Origin: Leptolyngbya sp. CCY15150
GTDB lineage: Bacteria; Cyanobacteriota; Cyanobacteriia; RECH01
Assembly: GCF_016888135.1 (NCBI RefSeq)
Contig: NZ_JACSWB010000156.1
Span: 1-64,000 of the forward strand
Length of the DNA stretch: 64,000 nucleotides
Direction of reading: 5' to 3'
The position numbers were made by a program, and so were the translations under genes. The notes under the pieces were generated by a model. It searched no databases. It was not told where the DNA came from and saw only the letters and a program-made list of their open reading frames with translations. This document shows, one piece after another, positions 8,432 through 16,989 of the stretch; position 1 is the stretch's first letter, and the number at the start of each line of letters is the position of its first letter.

Positions 8432-9096
8432 GGGATTTTAACGACTCCTTTGAGATAGCGGTAGCTGGCAGATGGACTTGATCGACGAGGGCGGCAGCCC
8501 AGGGTGACTCGTTCTACCATCTTGCCCTAGCGGTTGAGAGAGGTATGAGATTGAATAGAGTGAAGGTTACACGATGGCTTCGATTCCAGAAGATCGTAGC
8601 TGCTTCTAGCATAGGGCCGTGGTCGTTTAGCAAACTACAAACAACGGTTGGCAGGTAGCCCTAGAGGTTAGTAGGTATTGCGCTATGGCTGTGCTTAACA
8701 TCACCCTACACCACGGTTTATGGAGAGCCACCGACTGCCTAGAATGCCAAAGAATTGTTTCACGGTAGTTTCATCCATACTGTTCACCGCTGCAATTCAC
8801 TATTCTGATGGTAGCGGATTCAATGAAGTCCTGTCTTTACGTAAATCGAATGACTAGGGTAGCGATCGCTCTATTGCTTCACCCCTAACAGCGGCAACAT
8901 GAGCGGCTGTAAGAATAGACCAAGATAGCCGCAGGGACTAGGTGGCAGTCGTCATAGGTCATGTAGGACGGATCAGAATCATGGGTTCGCGCTATAAGAA
9001 AATTATTGTTCCCATCAACTTTGGCAAGCGCTACCGTTAAAAACGTTGCCTTGAAAGTTGCTTAGGTTGTCTCTGTACGCATTACTTATTAATTCT
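8432..9096. other. Intergenic spacer between divergent genes
   Basis: About 660 bases holding the promoter of the Fe-S carrier gene (minus) and of the gene at 9097 (plus). It includes one candidate micro-ORF at 8981-9040. No tRNA or recognised RNA is visible. Confidence 0.55.
8981..9040 (+). CDS. Candidate 19-residue basic micro-ORF
   Basis: ATG at 8981 opens a 19-codon frame ending in TAA at 9040. The peptide is very basic (five Arg/Lys in the outer thirds) around a hydrophobic core (KKIIVPINFGKRYR). Upstream is GTAGGACGGATCAGAATC, a weak ribosome-binding context. It ends 57 bases before the next gene, so it could be a leader peptide or a small regulatory peptide. The case rests only on composition and position; chance is a serious alternative. 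Confidence 0.25.
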   Translation: MGSRYKKIIVPINFGKRYR

Positions 9097-10728
9097 ATGA
9101 CTGCGCTGAATCGTTCAACCCGTCGCCGACTCCAGAAATTGCCTCAGTCTTCTAGTGTTTGGGAGGGCGATCGCTGTGCTCTCGGCAGTCGAGCATCGAT
9201 TGCCGATATCGGTGCCAATTCCAAGGGTGATGAATGCATTTTGTGGGTCGATGGTACCGATGCAGTGGTGCGGTCGATGGAGTTGGTGTCTAGTGATACG
9301 GGGCCTGAGGTGATCGTGCGTGGGCTGTTGCGATCGATGGAATCGCCCCATAGTCCCTCCCGTCCTAGCCGACCCAAAAAGATTTTGGTGCGCAACCGTG
9401 AAATTCAGTTTTACCTGCGCGGTGTTTTACAGGGGCTCGACATCATTGTTGACTATGTGCCTGAGCTACCGCTGATCGATGAAATCTTTCGCGGGCTGTA
9501 CGATTTTGTATCGAACCGTGCGCCCCAGTTGCCTGAGGCCTATGCTCAACCCCTCCTTGAGGTTGCGGAAGGACTTTGGCAGGATGCACCTTGGCAACGC
9601 CTGGATGAAGAGAAGATTTTAGAGATTGTGGTTAAGCAGGCGGAAGTCACAACGCTCTATGCCTCTATTTTGGGCATGGAAGAGATGGAGTATGGGATTT
9701 TAATGTACCGCTCCCTCGATTCTCTGAAGGCATTTCGTCAGCAGGTGATGACCCTATCCGATGAGTCTCCCCAGCTCTTAGAGGAGGCCTTTTTGTCCCA
9801 AGATTGCCTATTTCTCACCTACGATGTGCTGGAGGAGGATGACCTTGAGATCGTTCTAGATCCCAAGGCAGGGGAGGATGGCAGTACGGTTGAGCCTCAT
9901 TTTGGCAACCTGCATCCCTTAGAGGGAATGCGTCCGGTGCTGTATGACGAGGAAGCGGTAACGGTGCTGTTGGCCCTATCTGCCCTGCGTCGGTTCTTTC
10001 GTAACCATCTCGCAAGCCTCGCCATCGATCAGTTTCCGAAGAAAACGGGTCGCTATCGGATTCCTAATCCCACGGAGGACTCTGAAAAAGTGTTGGTGCA
10101 GGTTTCAACCTTGCCAGATGTGGCAGATGACCTAGCGGCCATGGCAGACGATCTGGCTTCAGACGATGATATCGACTCCCTACCGTTCTTGAGCAGCGAT
10201 CTCATGCCTGAGGATGCTTTTTATAGCTTGGGAGCCATGCCCTGGGAGGTTGTTGCCATGGTGCGGAAGCTGGCCCGCACCTACCAGGCAGCGACGGATG
10301 CTATTCCTGAAGCGGCGGATGGGTTGCCGATTGTGTTGATTCAAACGTCTCGACCCAAAGCGATCGCCATGATTGAAGCGTTGCAGGCTGGGGGTGGGCT
10401 GCAGGGGATTGGGTTTAGCCCTGGGGAAGATCCTTTTGTCGGGGCGCGCTATGACCTGGGTATTTTGCAAACGATTAATGGCGAAAACCATCTATTTGGC
10501 GAGTTTGTTGACGACGATCCGGTGCATATTCAGGCGCGGAAAAAATGGGATCGGCGCTGTCAACAGACCTCTGGCATGTGCGGATTGGTGATTGCTCGGG
10601 GGCTTAAGGGGGCATCTCGCGGCTCGCCGGGCATGAATGACATGATGGCCCTATTTGAGGTGCGATCGCTCTCCAAGCAAGATTTAGGGCTAGGGATGCT
10701 GCAACTCATGCCCAGGTTTGACCTTTGA
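9097..10728 (+). CDS. Conserved cyanobacterial protein of unknown function
   Basis: A 543-residue soluble, acidic protein without signal or membrane segment. The N-terminal part (about 1-85) begins with an RSTRRRLQKLP motif and reads like a small beta domain. The middle (about 95-330) is helical. A strongly acidic linker near 335-375 separates it from a C-terminal domain (about 385-543) with alternating strands and helices (PIVLIQTSRPKAIAMIEAL). I think it belongs to a cyanobacterial family annotated as DUF6930 but am not certain. I chose ATG 9097 over an upstream frame start at 9058, since the extra 13 residues look unrelated. Confidence 0.75.
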   Translation: MTALNRSTRRRLQKLPQSSSVWEGDRCALGSRASIADIGANSKGDECILWVDGTDAVVRSMELVSSDTGPEVIVRGLLRSMESPHSPSRPSRPKKILVRNREIQFYLRGVLQGLDIIVDYVPELPLIDEIFRGLYDFVSNRAPQLPEAYAQPLLEVAEGLWQDAPWQRLDEEKILEIVVKQAEVTTLYASILGMEEMEYGILMYRSLDSLKAFRQQVMTLSDESPQLLEEAFLSQDCLFLTYDVLEEDDLEIVLDPKAGEDGSTVEPHFGNLHPLEGMRPVLYDEEAVTVLLALSALRRFFRNHLASLAIDQFPKKTGRYRIPNPTEDSEKVLVQVSTLPDVADDLAAMADDLASDDDIDSLPFLSSDLMPEDAFYSLGAMPWEVVAMVRKLARTYQAATDAIPEAADGLPIVLIQTSRPKAIAMIEALQAGGGLQGIGFSPGEDPFVGARYDLGILQTINGENHLFGEFVDDDPVHIQARKKWDRRCQQTSGMCGLVIARGLKGASRGSPGMNDMMALFEVRSLSKQDLGLGMLQLMPRFDL

Positions 10729-10743
10729 TCCAGCGGCACATCG

Positions 10744-10773
10744 ACCGTCTGGAATCTAACCGTCTGGAATCTA
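10744..10773. repeat. 15-bp tandem duplication
   Basis: ACCGTCTGGAATCTA occurs twice in a row in the psaD upstream region, 118 bases before the psaD start. Likely slippage; a role in psaD control cannot be judged. Confidence 0.85.
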
Positions 10774-10878
10774 AAAACTGTTAACGACCGTAACAAGAAC
10801 CCTGAAGAACTGTTACAGATCCATACGAAGGTGAACGGTTGGTAAAACATGAGTGATAGCATTCCTTAAAAATGCTCA

Positions 10879-10890
10879 GAGTAAAAACTC
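10879..10890 (+). promoter_or_regulatory. Short hairpin abutting the psaD start codon
   Basis: GAGT (10879-10882) and ACTC (10887-10890) flank AAAA, and the psaD ATG follows immediately at 10891. An upstream AGCATT/AATGCT pair (about 10859-10876) could form a second stem. No Shine-Dalgarno sequence is visible in this leader. It may influence translation of an abundant photosystem protein; this is inference. Confidence 0.35.
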
Positions 10891-11319
10891 ATGACGGAAA
10901 CGCTTACTGGACAAACTCCTATTTTCGGTGGCAGCACAGGCGGTCTGCTCACCAAAGCTGAAGTTGAGGAAAAGTACGCTATCACCTGGACTAGTTCTAA
11001 AGAGCAGGTGTTTGAAATGCCGACCGGTGGAGCCGCCATCATGAAAGAGGGCGAAAATCTGCTCTACTTGGCTCGCAAAGAGCAATGCTTGGCGCTGGGT
11101 ACACAGCTTCGCACTAAGTTCAAGCCTAGAATCGAAGACTATAAAATCTATCGCGTTTACCCGAGTGGGGAGATCCAATATCTCCATCCCGCAGATGGAG
11201 TGTTCCCTGAGAAGGTGAATGCTGGTCGGGAATTTAATGGCAAGGTTGATCGCAATATTGGCAGCAACCCTGAGCCGGCTACGATCAAATTTAGCGGCCG
11301 TCAACCTTTTGACGCATAA
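10891..11319 (+). CDS. psaD: Photosystem I subunit II (PsaD)
   Basis: A 142-residue stromal-side subunit of photosystem I that docks ferredoxin and stabilises PsaC. The sequence matches cyanobacterial PsaD along its length: the N-terminal FGGSTGGLL block, the basic ferredoxin-docking region around residues 70-90 ([21 protein letters not shown]), [14 protein letters not shown], and the C-terminal region ending GRQPFDA. It is followed by its own terminator at 11382. trpE comes next on the same strand, the same order as psaD-trpE in Synechocystis. The leader carries tandem repeats and hairpins. Confidence 0.98.
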   Translation: MTETLTGQTPIFGGSTGGLLTKAEVEEKYAITWTSSKEQVFEMPTGGAAIMKEGENLLYLARKEQCLALGTQLRTKFKPRIEDYKIYRVYPSGEIQYLHPADGVFPEKVNAGREFNGKVDRNIGSNPEPATIKFSGRQPFDA

Positions 11320-11381
11320 ACTGGGATGCCTTCGGGCTATGCCTAGTATTTGATCTGTAATCTAGCGTTCATAATACTGAG

Positions 11382-11416
11382 TTGGAGGCAATGGTTATAG
11401 TTGCCTCCAATTTTTT
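11382..11416 (+). terminator. Rho-independent terminator of psaD
   Basis: TTGGAGGCAA (11382-11391) pairs perfectly with TTGCCTCCAA (11401-11410), followed by TTTTTT. It lies 63 bases after the psaD stop and separates psaD from trpE. Confidence 0.93.
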
Positions 11417-11549
11417 CGTTTCAGGGGTTCTCTAACAACAGCCTGACGACAGTCTGACGACAAGTGGACTATCGTCTACCGGCTCGGTGAACCTTGAGCC
11501 AAGCGGCATGATAGATTTTTAGGACGCGATCGCCAACGAGAAGCACAGC

Positions 11550-13091
11550 ATGATTTTTCCGACGTTTGAAGACTTTTCAGCCTTGGCCCAAGAGGGAAAT
11601 TTCGTTCCGGTCTATCAAGAATGGGTCGCCGATCTCGATACGCCCGTGTCGGCTTGGTATAAGGTCTGTGCAGGGCAGCCCTATAGCTTCTTGCTGGAGT
11701 CGATTGAGGGGGGCGAAACCATTGGCCGCTATAGTCTATTGGGGTGCGACCCTGTATGGGTGCTAGAAGCAAGGGGCGATCGCACCATTCAAACCCACCG
11801 CAGTGGCGAAACTCAGATCTTTGAGGGCGATCCCTTCACCGCCCTATCAGACTGTTTGTCTCCCTATAAGCCGGTGACCTTGCCCCAGCTCCCGCCGGGC
11901 ATTGGCGGCCTATTTGGCTTTTGGGGCTATGAGCTGATTCATTGGATTGAGCCACGGGTGCCGGTGCATCCGCTCACGGATGACGACTTGCCCGATGGTC
12001 TCTGGATGCAGATTGACCATTTGCTGATTTTTGACCAAGTGCAGCGCAAGATCTGGGCGATCGCCTATGCGGATTTACGCGATCCAGACACCGATCTGCG
12101 CCAAGCCTATGATCAAGCCTGTGCCTGCGTGAATCGCTTGGTGAGCAAGCTGCAACTGCCGTTGACCAATCAAGACACGGTGCTGGAATGGACGCCGCCG
12201 TCGGATGCGTCCCGCGCTCCCCTCAACTACACCAGCAACACCGAGCCGGAGCACTATTGCCGCAACGTGGAAACGGCCAAGGCCCACATTCGCGATGGCG
12301 ACATTTTCCAAGTCGTCATCTCCCAGCGGTTGACAGCCCAATACACCGGCGATCCCTTTGCGCTATACCGTTCCCTGCGCTTGATTAATCCATCGCCCTA
12401 CATGGCCTACTTCCAGTTTGGCGACTGGCAAATTATTGGCTCTAGTCCAGAGGTGATGGTCAAGGCCGAGCGATCGGCAGAATCGACGGAGGCGATCGCC
12501 ACCCTACGACCCATTGCCGGCACTCGGCCGCGCGGCAAGACGGTGGCAGAGGATCGGGATCTGGCTACGGATTTACTCCAGGATCCTAAAGAGGTGGCGG
12601 AACACGTCATGCTCGTAGACTTGGGGCGCAATGATCTGGGGCGAGTTTGCGTAAATGGCAGCGTCACGGTGGATGAGCTGATGCTGGTGGAGCGCTACTC
12701 CCACGTCATGCACATCGTCAGTAACGTGGTTGGTGCTCTGTCGCCCAGCAAAACGGCTTGGGATTTGCTCAAGGCTTGCTTTCCGGCAGGAACCGTCAGC
12801 GGTGCGCCCAAGATTCGCGCCATGGAGATTATCCACGACCTCGAACCCGATCGCCGGGGCCCCTACTCCGGTGCCTATGGCTACTACGATTTTGAAGGAC
12901 AGCTCAATACAGCGATCGCCATTCGTACCATGGTGGTGCGCCGTCAAGCAGATGGCTCCCATACGGTCAGCGTGCAGGCTGGCGCGGGTCTGGTAGCCGA
13001 CTCGGTGCCCGAACGGGAGTATCAAGAAACCCTAAACAAGGCGCGCGGCATGTTGGAGGCGATTCGCTGCTTAGCTGGATCGGCGCAGTAA
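11550..13091 (+). CDS. trpE: Anthranilate synthase component I
   Basis: A 513-residue chorismate-using enzyme that makes anthranilate for tryptophan, working with a glutamine amidotransferase (TrpG) that is not in this window. The N-terminal feedback-binding region contains the LLES element near residue 50. The C-terminal catalytic domain has GTRPRGKT (about 325-332), EHVMLVDLGRNDLGRV (about 352-367) and GTVSGAPKIRAMEII (about 416-430). Length is normal for TrpE rather than the shorter PabB. It starts with ATG 11550 after the psaD terminator. No trp leader peptide or attenuator is evident in the 130-bp gap. Confidence 0.95.
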   Translation: MIFPTFEDFSALAQEGNFVPVYQEWVADLDTPVSAWYKVCAGQPYSFLLESIEGGETIGRYSLLGCDPVWVLEARGDRTIQTHRSGETQIFEGDPFTALSDCLSPYKPVTLPQLPPGIGGLFGFWGYELIHWIEPRVPVHPLTDDDLPDGLWMQIDHLLIFDQVQRKIWAIAYADLRDPDTDLRQAYDQACACVNRLVSKLQLPLTNQDTVLEWTPPSDASRAPLNYTSNTEPEHYCRNVETAKAHIRDGDIFQVVISQRLTAQYTGDPFALYRSLRLINPSPYMAYFQFGDWQIIGSSPEVMVKAERSAESTEAIATLRPIAGTRPRGKTVAEDRDLATDLLQDPKEVAEHVMLVDLGRNDLGRVCVNGSVTVDELMLVERYSHVMHIVSNVVGALSPSKTAWDLLKACFPAGTVSGAPKIRAMEIIHDLEPDRRGPYSGAYGYYDFEGQLNTAIAIRTMVVRRQADGSHTVSVQAGAGLVADSVPEREYQETLNKARGMLEAIRCLAGSAQ

Positions 13092-13777
13092 TTTAGGCTG
13101 GCAGCAGGAATTCCCAGTCCTCGAAGTAGTGTGCTGTTAGGAAAAGCCGTAACGCACCGTCTTGTAAAACGTTGACGCGTTAACCTACCGCATCCTCCGA
13201 ATCAATAGGGTTGTCTGCTCGTTGAATCAAAGTCCCTCGCCCGACTTGGGAGAGGGATTTAGGGTGAGGGTTACAAAAGTGAGATGCGCCTGCCCTGTTT
13301 CTTGCCTGGATCGTGGCTGCTCTTAAGTGGGTATATTAAGGGAAGAGCGAGGCGCTCAGGATGCGCCATCAACCGTTTGACAAGGGTTCTGTAATTTACC
13401 CTTGCCGTGGCTCAAGGTACATAAAACGTTACTAGATGGCTCCAGGCGGGTAGAACATGTTGGACTCAGATGCTGGATAGGCTCCAGCCATCTGGTTTGG
13501 CCATGGGCCATGCTTTGAAGCAGATCTAGGAGTCAATCGGTACGCCTGCAACCTTATGGCTGCAAGGTTTTGACTATCATGCCTATGGGAAAGTTATGTT
13601 CTGTCAGCCTCGGGCGATCGCTCCCAGTTCTTCCATAAATCACCCGGAGGAAGGGTGATCGGGGTCGCTTCTGTTGATAGGGTAATCGACAGGGCAAGAA
13701 GACCTAGTTGCTAGCGAAGTATCGTTCTAAAGCCCGCGATCGCCCCCTATTGTTGGTTTTAACGTCGTGAAACGTCC
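13092..13777. other. Long intergenic spacer
   Basis: About 690 bases without a supported gene. It contains a partial MITE-like repeat (13223-13291) and an AACCTT/AAGGTT stem with a short T run near 13552-13573 that could act as a terminator. The last part must hold the promoter of the hydrolase gene. Confidence 0.6.
13223..13291 (-). mobile_element. Partial copy of the MITE-like element at 54415
   Basis: This segment matches, with a few changes, the reverse complement of the left half of the element at 54415-54558. The shared block includes AAAGTCCCTCGCCCGACTTG, GGGAGAGGGATTTAGGGTGA, and an AAAAGTG..GATG..CC end matching the terminal inverted repeat. The other half and its terminal repeat are not recognisable here, so the copy is decayed or truncated. 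Confidence 0.75.
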
Positions 13778-15718
13778 GTGAACACGCCACCCTCCATTCG
13801 TGATCATCATCGCTTGCCCTCGGAAGAGGTGCCCCTGCCGGTAGGGGATAGATTGGTGAAGCCTGCGAGCCCGTCGTCCTCTTGGTCTCGGCGACTGCGC
13901 TGTAGACTGCGCTATGGCTGGGGCTGTTTGTTGGGTGCGGCGGTGCTGTGGAACGGTGGATCGGCGATCGCTGCTGAGCAGGTGGCAGTACGCTTAGGCC
14001 CGCTAAGACAGTCGGTGGCGATCGCTGACCTAGAAACTTTTGCCCAAACGGGAACGGTGCCCCCCTCTCTTCACCTCTATTCCGCCTTCATGGGCGATGA
14101 TGTGCGCCACACCCTAAATGGCTACCTACAGGTGGATCCAGCGGTAGGGGAAGTGCTAGTCCAAGACCTGCTCAACTCCTCAGCGGGCGATCGCCTGCTC
14201 TCGATGCTAGAGGTGATTGTTGTAGACAGCACCCCCGAGCAGTTGCAGCAAACTCTAACGACGGCTGCCCAAACCTCTAAGGGGCTGAGTCTGCTGGGCA
14301 TTCTCAAAAGCTTCCCCGAGGAAACCGTCACCCTGGATCTGCAGGCGGCGATCGCCATGGCCTCCCAGATGAGCTTGCCCTATTGGCAAAGTCAGTCGCT
14401 TCGTTCCACCCTAGAGCGAGAATTAACGGCGGAAACGGTGCCTTTTCATGGAGCCTTCGATCCCACAGAATCAGGCTACCGTCCCGTGCGCCGTCAGACC
14501 CTGAACTTGCGCGATCGCGAACGCAACCGCACGATTCCCGTCGATTTATACTGGAGCGATCGCTCTAGCGGCCCCCTCGTAGTTCTCTCCCATGGCTTTG
14601 GAGCCGATCGCCGCTTCTTCAACTACCTGGCCAATCATCTCGCATCCCATGGGCTAACGGTGGCCTCTGTCGAGCATCCTGGGAGTAGCGTCAATTGGCT
14701 GAATGACCTAGCGCTAGGGCAATTTGAGCGAGACAATAAGCCCGGAGACTTGCTACCCGCCACCGAGTTTGTCGATCGCCCCAAAGACGTCACCTTTGTG
14801 CTGGATGAACTGACGCGGCTCAACCGCTACTCCAGCATTTTGCGAGATAGGGTCAACACTAGCCAAGTTGTGGTGATTGGCCATTCCCTGGGCGGCTATA
14901 CGGCCTTAACCTTGGCCGGCGCTCCCCTCAACCTAGAGCACCTGCGGCAGTTTTGTAACGATCCTACCATTCTTGGCTTTGCGCCCTCCGATTGGCTGCA
15001 GTGTAGCGCTGCCGACCTGCCCGATCAGCAGCTTAATTTTCGAGATGAACGGGTGGCGGCGGTGATGGCCATGAACCCAGTGATGGGGCGGATGTTTGAC
15101 GAAGCCAGTTTGGCTCAGATCACCGTGCCCACGATGATTTTAGTAGGTACGGATGACCCGATTACCCCCGCCATTAGCCAGCAGTTGTTGCCCTTTACCT
15201 ACCTACAATCTGAGAAGTATTTGCTGTCGGTGATTGGCGGTACCCATTTGAGTGTGGGCGATCCGAGCAACCTCAACTATGCTCTCACCCAGAATATTTT
15301 TGTGCGAGAACGTGCTCAGCAAGACACGGAGCCGCTGCGGCATCTACTGCGAGGATTTAGCCTAGCGTTTATTAAGCAGCTAACGCCAGAAGCGGATCTC
15401 TACGCACCCTTTTTGGATGCCGCCTACGTTCAATCCTTTTCCTCGGACACGTTAAAGCTCCGGCTCAATCAAGAACTGCCAGAGGACTTGCCCACTTGGA
15501 TGCAAAAGGCGGCACCGCTAGAGCAATTGGTGGCCTCCACCCTGAGTAAATCATCCCAATCCTCCCAGGTGATGTGCCGCTCGGGACGGTGCCTATTCGA
15601 TAAACTGCCGTTGGTGATGTTGATTTTACCCGGTGGGCAATTATTGGTGGCTGGGCATCGATTCTTTAGCCAACATCGTCAGCGCCGTCGTTGGTTTGGG
15701 GGGCGATCGCGCCCATAG
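13778..15718 (+). CDS. Secreted alpha/beta hydrolase with N-terminal DUF1400 domain
   Basis: A 646-residue protein of a cyanobacterial family. A basic N terminus precedes a hydrophobic segment at about residues 48-66 ending in AIAAEQ, consistent with a signal peptide on a long leader. The DUF1400 region (about 66-220) follows. The alpha/beta hydrolase domain from about 245 has the HG oxyanion turn (LSHGFGADRRF), the nucleophile elbow GHSLGG (Ser near 371), a likely Asp in GTDDP and a His in GGTHLS. It probably hydrolyses an ester or lipid in the periplasm; the substrate is unknown. It starts with GTG 13778. A Cys-containing C-terminal patch (MCRSGRCLF) precedes a final hydrophobic stretch. 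Confidence 0.87.
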   Translation: MNTPPSIRDHHRLPSEEVPLPVGDRLVKPASPSSSWSRRLRCRLRYGWGCLLGAAVLWNGGSAIAAEQVAVRLGPLRQSVAIADLETFAQTGTVPPSLHLYSAFMGDDVRHTLNGYLQVDPAVGEVLVQDLLNSSAGDRLLSMLEVIVVDSTPEQLQQTLTTAAQTSKGLSLLGILKSFPEETVTLDLQAAIAMASQMSLPYWQSQSLRSTLERELTAETVPFHGAFDPTESGYRPVRRQTLNLRDRERNRTIPVDLYWSDRSSGPLVVLSHGFGADRRFFNYLANHLASHGLTVASVEHPGSSVNWLNDLALGQFERDNKPGDLLPATEFVDRPKDVTFVLDELTRLNRYSSILRDRVNTSQVVVIGHSLGGYTALTLAGAPLNLEHLRQFCNDPTILGFAPSDWLQCSAADLPDQQLNFRDERVAAVMAMNPVMGRMFDEASLAQITVPTMILVGTDDPITPAISQQLLPFTYLQSEKYLLSVIGGTHLSVGDPSNLNYALTQNIFVRERAQQDTEPLRHLLRGFSLAFIKQLTPEADLYAPFLDAAYVQSFSSDTLKLRLNQELPEDLPTWMQKAAPLEQLVASTLSKSSQSSQVMCRSGRCLFDKLPLVMLILPGGQLLVAGHRFFSQHRQRRRWFGGRSRP

Positions 15719-16273
15719 ACCCGATCCGTAAATATTTTTGGGTACGGATGAAGAAACCGAGAGGCGATCGCTACACTGGTTATACAGCCGATCTAGACGT
15801 GTGAACGATCTGCCCATCACGGCTGCCAACTTACCAGGTTTTCCGGATTGTTTGAAGAATTATGACGCGCTCGATAGGGGGCATGGAGCTTTTGTATCTA
15901 TGTCTAGAGGAGCGATCGTCTAGGGACGGGATCATGGGTGATGAATACGCCACAACCATGTGATCTAGCGTAAGGGCTGCTCCCACCATGATGAATATGC
16001 CATCAATGTGGGATCGCAAGTAGGAGCTGCTCCCACTTGGTTACGTTCTGATCGTCAGCTTGTTGGCGGATCATCAAACCTGTTGCCCAGGATAAGCGAT
16101 GCGTCACATATCTAGATCTGGAGGCGATCGCCCTAAGTCTGTTGGAGCCTTCGGGGTGCAGTGTATTGAACCATCACAAAAGCGCAGATGCCTTGGCATT
16201 TGACTGCTTCCCCCGAATGTATTGGACGTGAGATTGCCGCGATTTCCTCGTGCCATTCGATGGGGGACGACCT
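15719..16273. other. Long intergenic spacer
   Basis: About 555 bases with no supported gene. An ATCCGTA/TACGGAT stem (15724-15749) just after the hydrolase stop may act as a terminator, although it lacks a T run. An imperfect 50-bp direct repeat lies at 15938-16036. Confidence 0.55.
15938..16036. repeat. Imperfect 50-bp direct repeat, two units
   Basis: GATGAATACGCCA...GGGCTGCTCCCAC (from 15940) recurs as GATGAATATGCCA...GGAGCTGCTCCCAC (from 15990). The units are adjacent and about 75-80% alike by eye. Each ends in a GCTGCTCCCAC block. Confidence 0.75.
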
Positions 16274-16759
16274 GTGGATAGCCTTGATTTTTTTGAACAG
16301 TTACTGTCAAATCAGGGTCTATGGCTACTAAGTGGTTTAGCCACCCTAGCCTTAGGCTGCTTTGTAGGCGAACCGGTGATGCTGTCGCTGGGGCTTGCGG
16401 CGCTGATTACGGCGATCGCCTCAGTTCATCCAGCCTTGAGTTACAGCCTACAGATTGTAGTATGGATCATCCTTTCCATTGCCTTCACGGTTCTCATGCA
16501 GGGATTTATTCCTCGGGAGTCGGATGTGCTGCGGCTGCCTGTGGAAGCGACGGTGCATGAAGAAATACCGATCCAAGGCTATGGTCATGTTTGGTATAAC
16601 GGTGCCCTCTGGAAAGCCTGCTGTCATTTAGACTATGGGGCGATCGCTCCTGGGCAAATTGTCTTAGTGGTGGGCCGCCAAAATAATACCTTGATTGTGG
16701 TGCCGACCTATGTGCCGCTGCCGCCCTCCCGTCTTTCGTCCAACGGGGCAGAGCGGTGA
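16274..16759 (+). CDS. NfeD-like membrane protein
   Basis: A 161-residue protein with three hydrophobic segments (about residues 12-30, 33-52 and 58-78) followed by a soluble C-terminal domain. Its beta pattern (GHVWYNGALWKA, GQIVLVVGRQNNTLIVVP) fits the NfeD OB-fold. NfeD proteins pair with SPFH/stomatin proteins, and an SPFH gene lies immediately downstream, which supports the call. I chose GTG 16274 with GGGGGA about 7 bases upstream; an in-frame GTG at 16250 would add eight residues. The likely role is membrane-domain organisation or quality control. Confidence 0.75.
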   Translation: MDSLDFFEQLLSNQGLWLLSGLATLALGCFVGEPVMLSLGLAALITAIASVHPALSYSLQIVVWIILSIAFTVLMQGFIPRESDVLRLPVEATVHEEIPIQGYGHVWYNGALWKACCHLDYGAIAPGQIVLVVGRQNNTLIVVPTYVPLPPSRLSSNGAER

Positions 16760-16922
16760 TGGAGGTGGCCTGAATCCTTGTGGGATGGGAATGCTAGAAT
16801 GCGCCTAGCTAACGCTAGCTGGCTAGAGAGAGATATCTAAACCTAAATGATGGAACGAGCCACGCTGGCCCTAGCGTGTAGCCCTTACGGTTGAATCTAT
16901 GTCCTGCTGGCGATCGCCCTCT

Positions 16923-16970
16923 TTGCCCACATCCTTGCCCGCATCCTTGCCCATATCCTTGCCCGCATCC
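16923..16970. repeat. 12-bp tandem repeat, four copies, upstream of the SPFH gene
   Basis: Four units of TTGCCC(A/G)(C/T)ATCC run from 16923 to 16970, ending 19 bases before the SPFH start codon. The array is open in that frame (Cys-Pro-His-Pro repeats), but this is most likely untranslated. Confidence 0.9.
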
Positions 16971-16989
16971 TTTTACCGCAGTCTATCCT

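Noticed and set aside
10780-10830. HLR1 (RpaB-type) elements upstream of psaD
   Set aside because: GTTAAC...GTAACA and GTTACA fragments occur, but no properly spaced pair matching the consensus is present.
16891-16989. N-terminal extension of the SPFH protein through the 12-bp repeat
   Set aside because: It would add a Cys-Pro-His-Pro repeat before the membrane anchor, which the family lacks. ATG 16990 gives a normal start.
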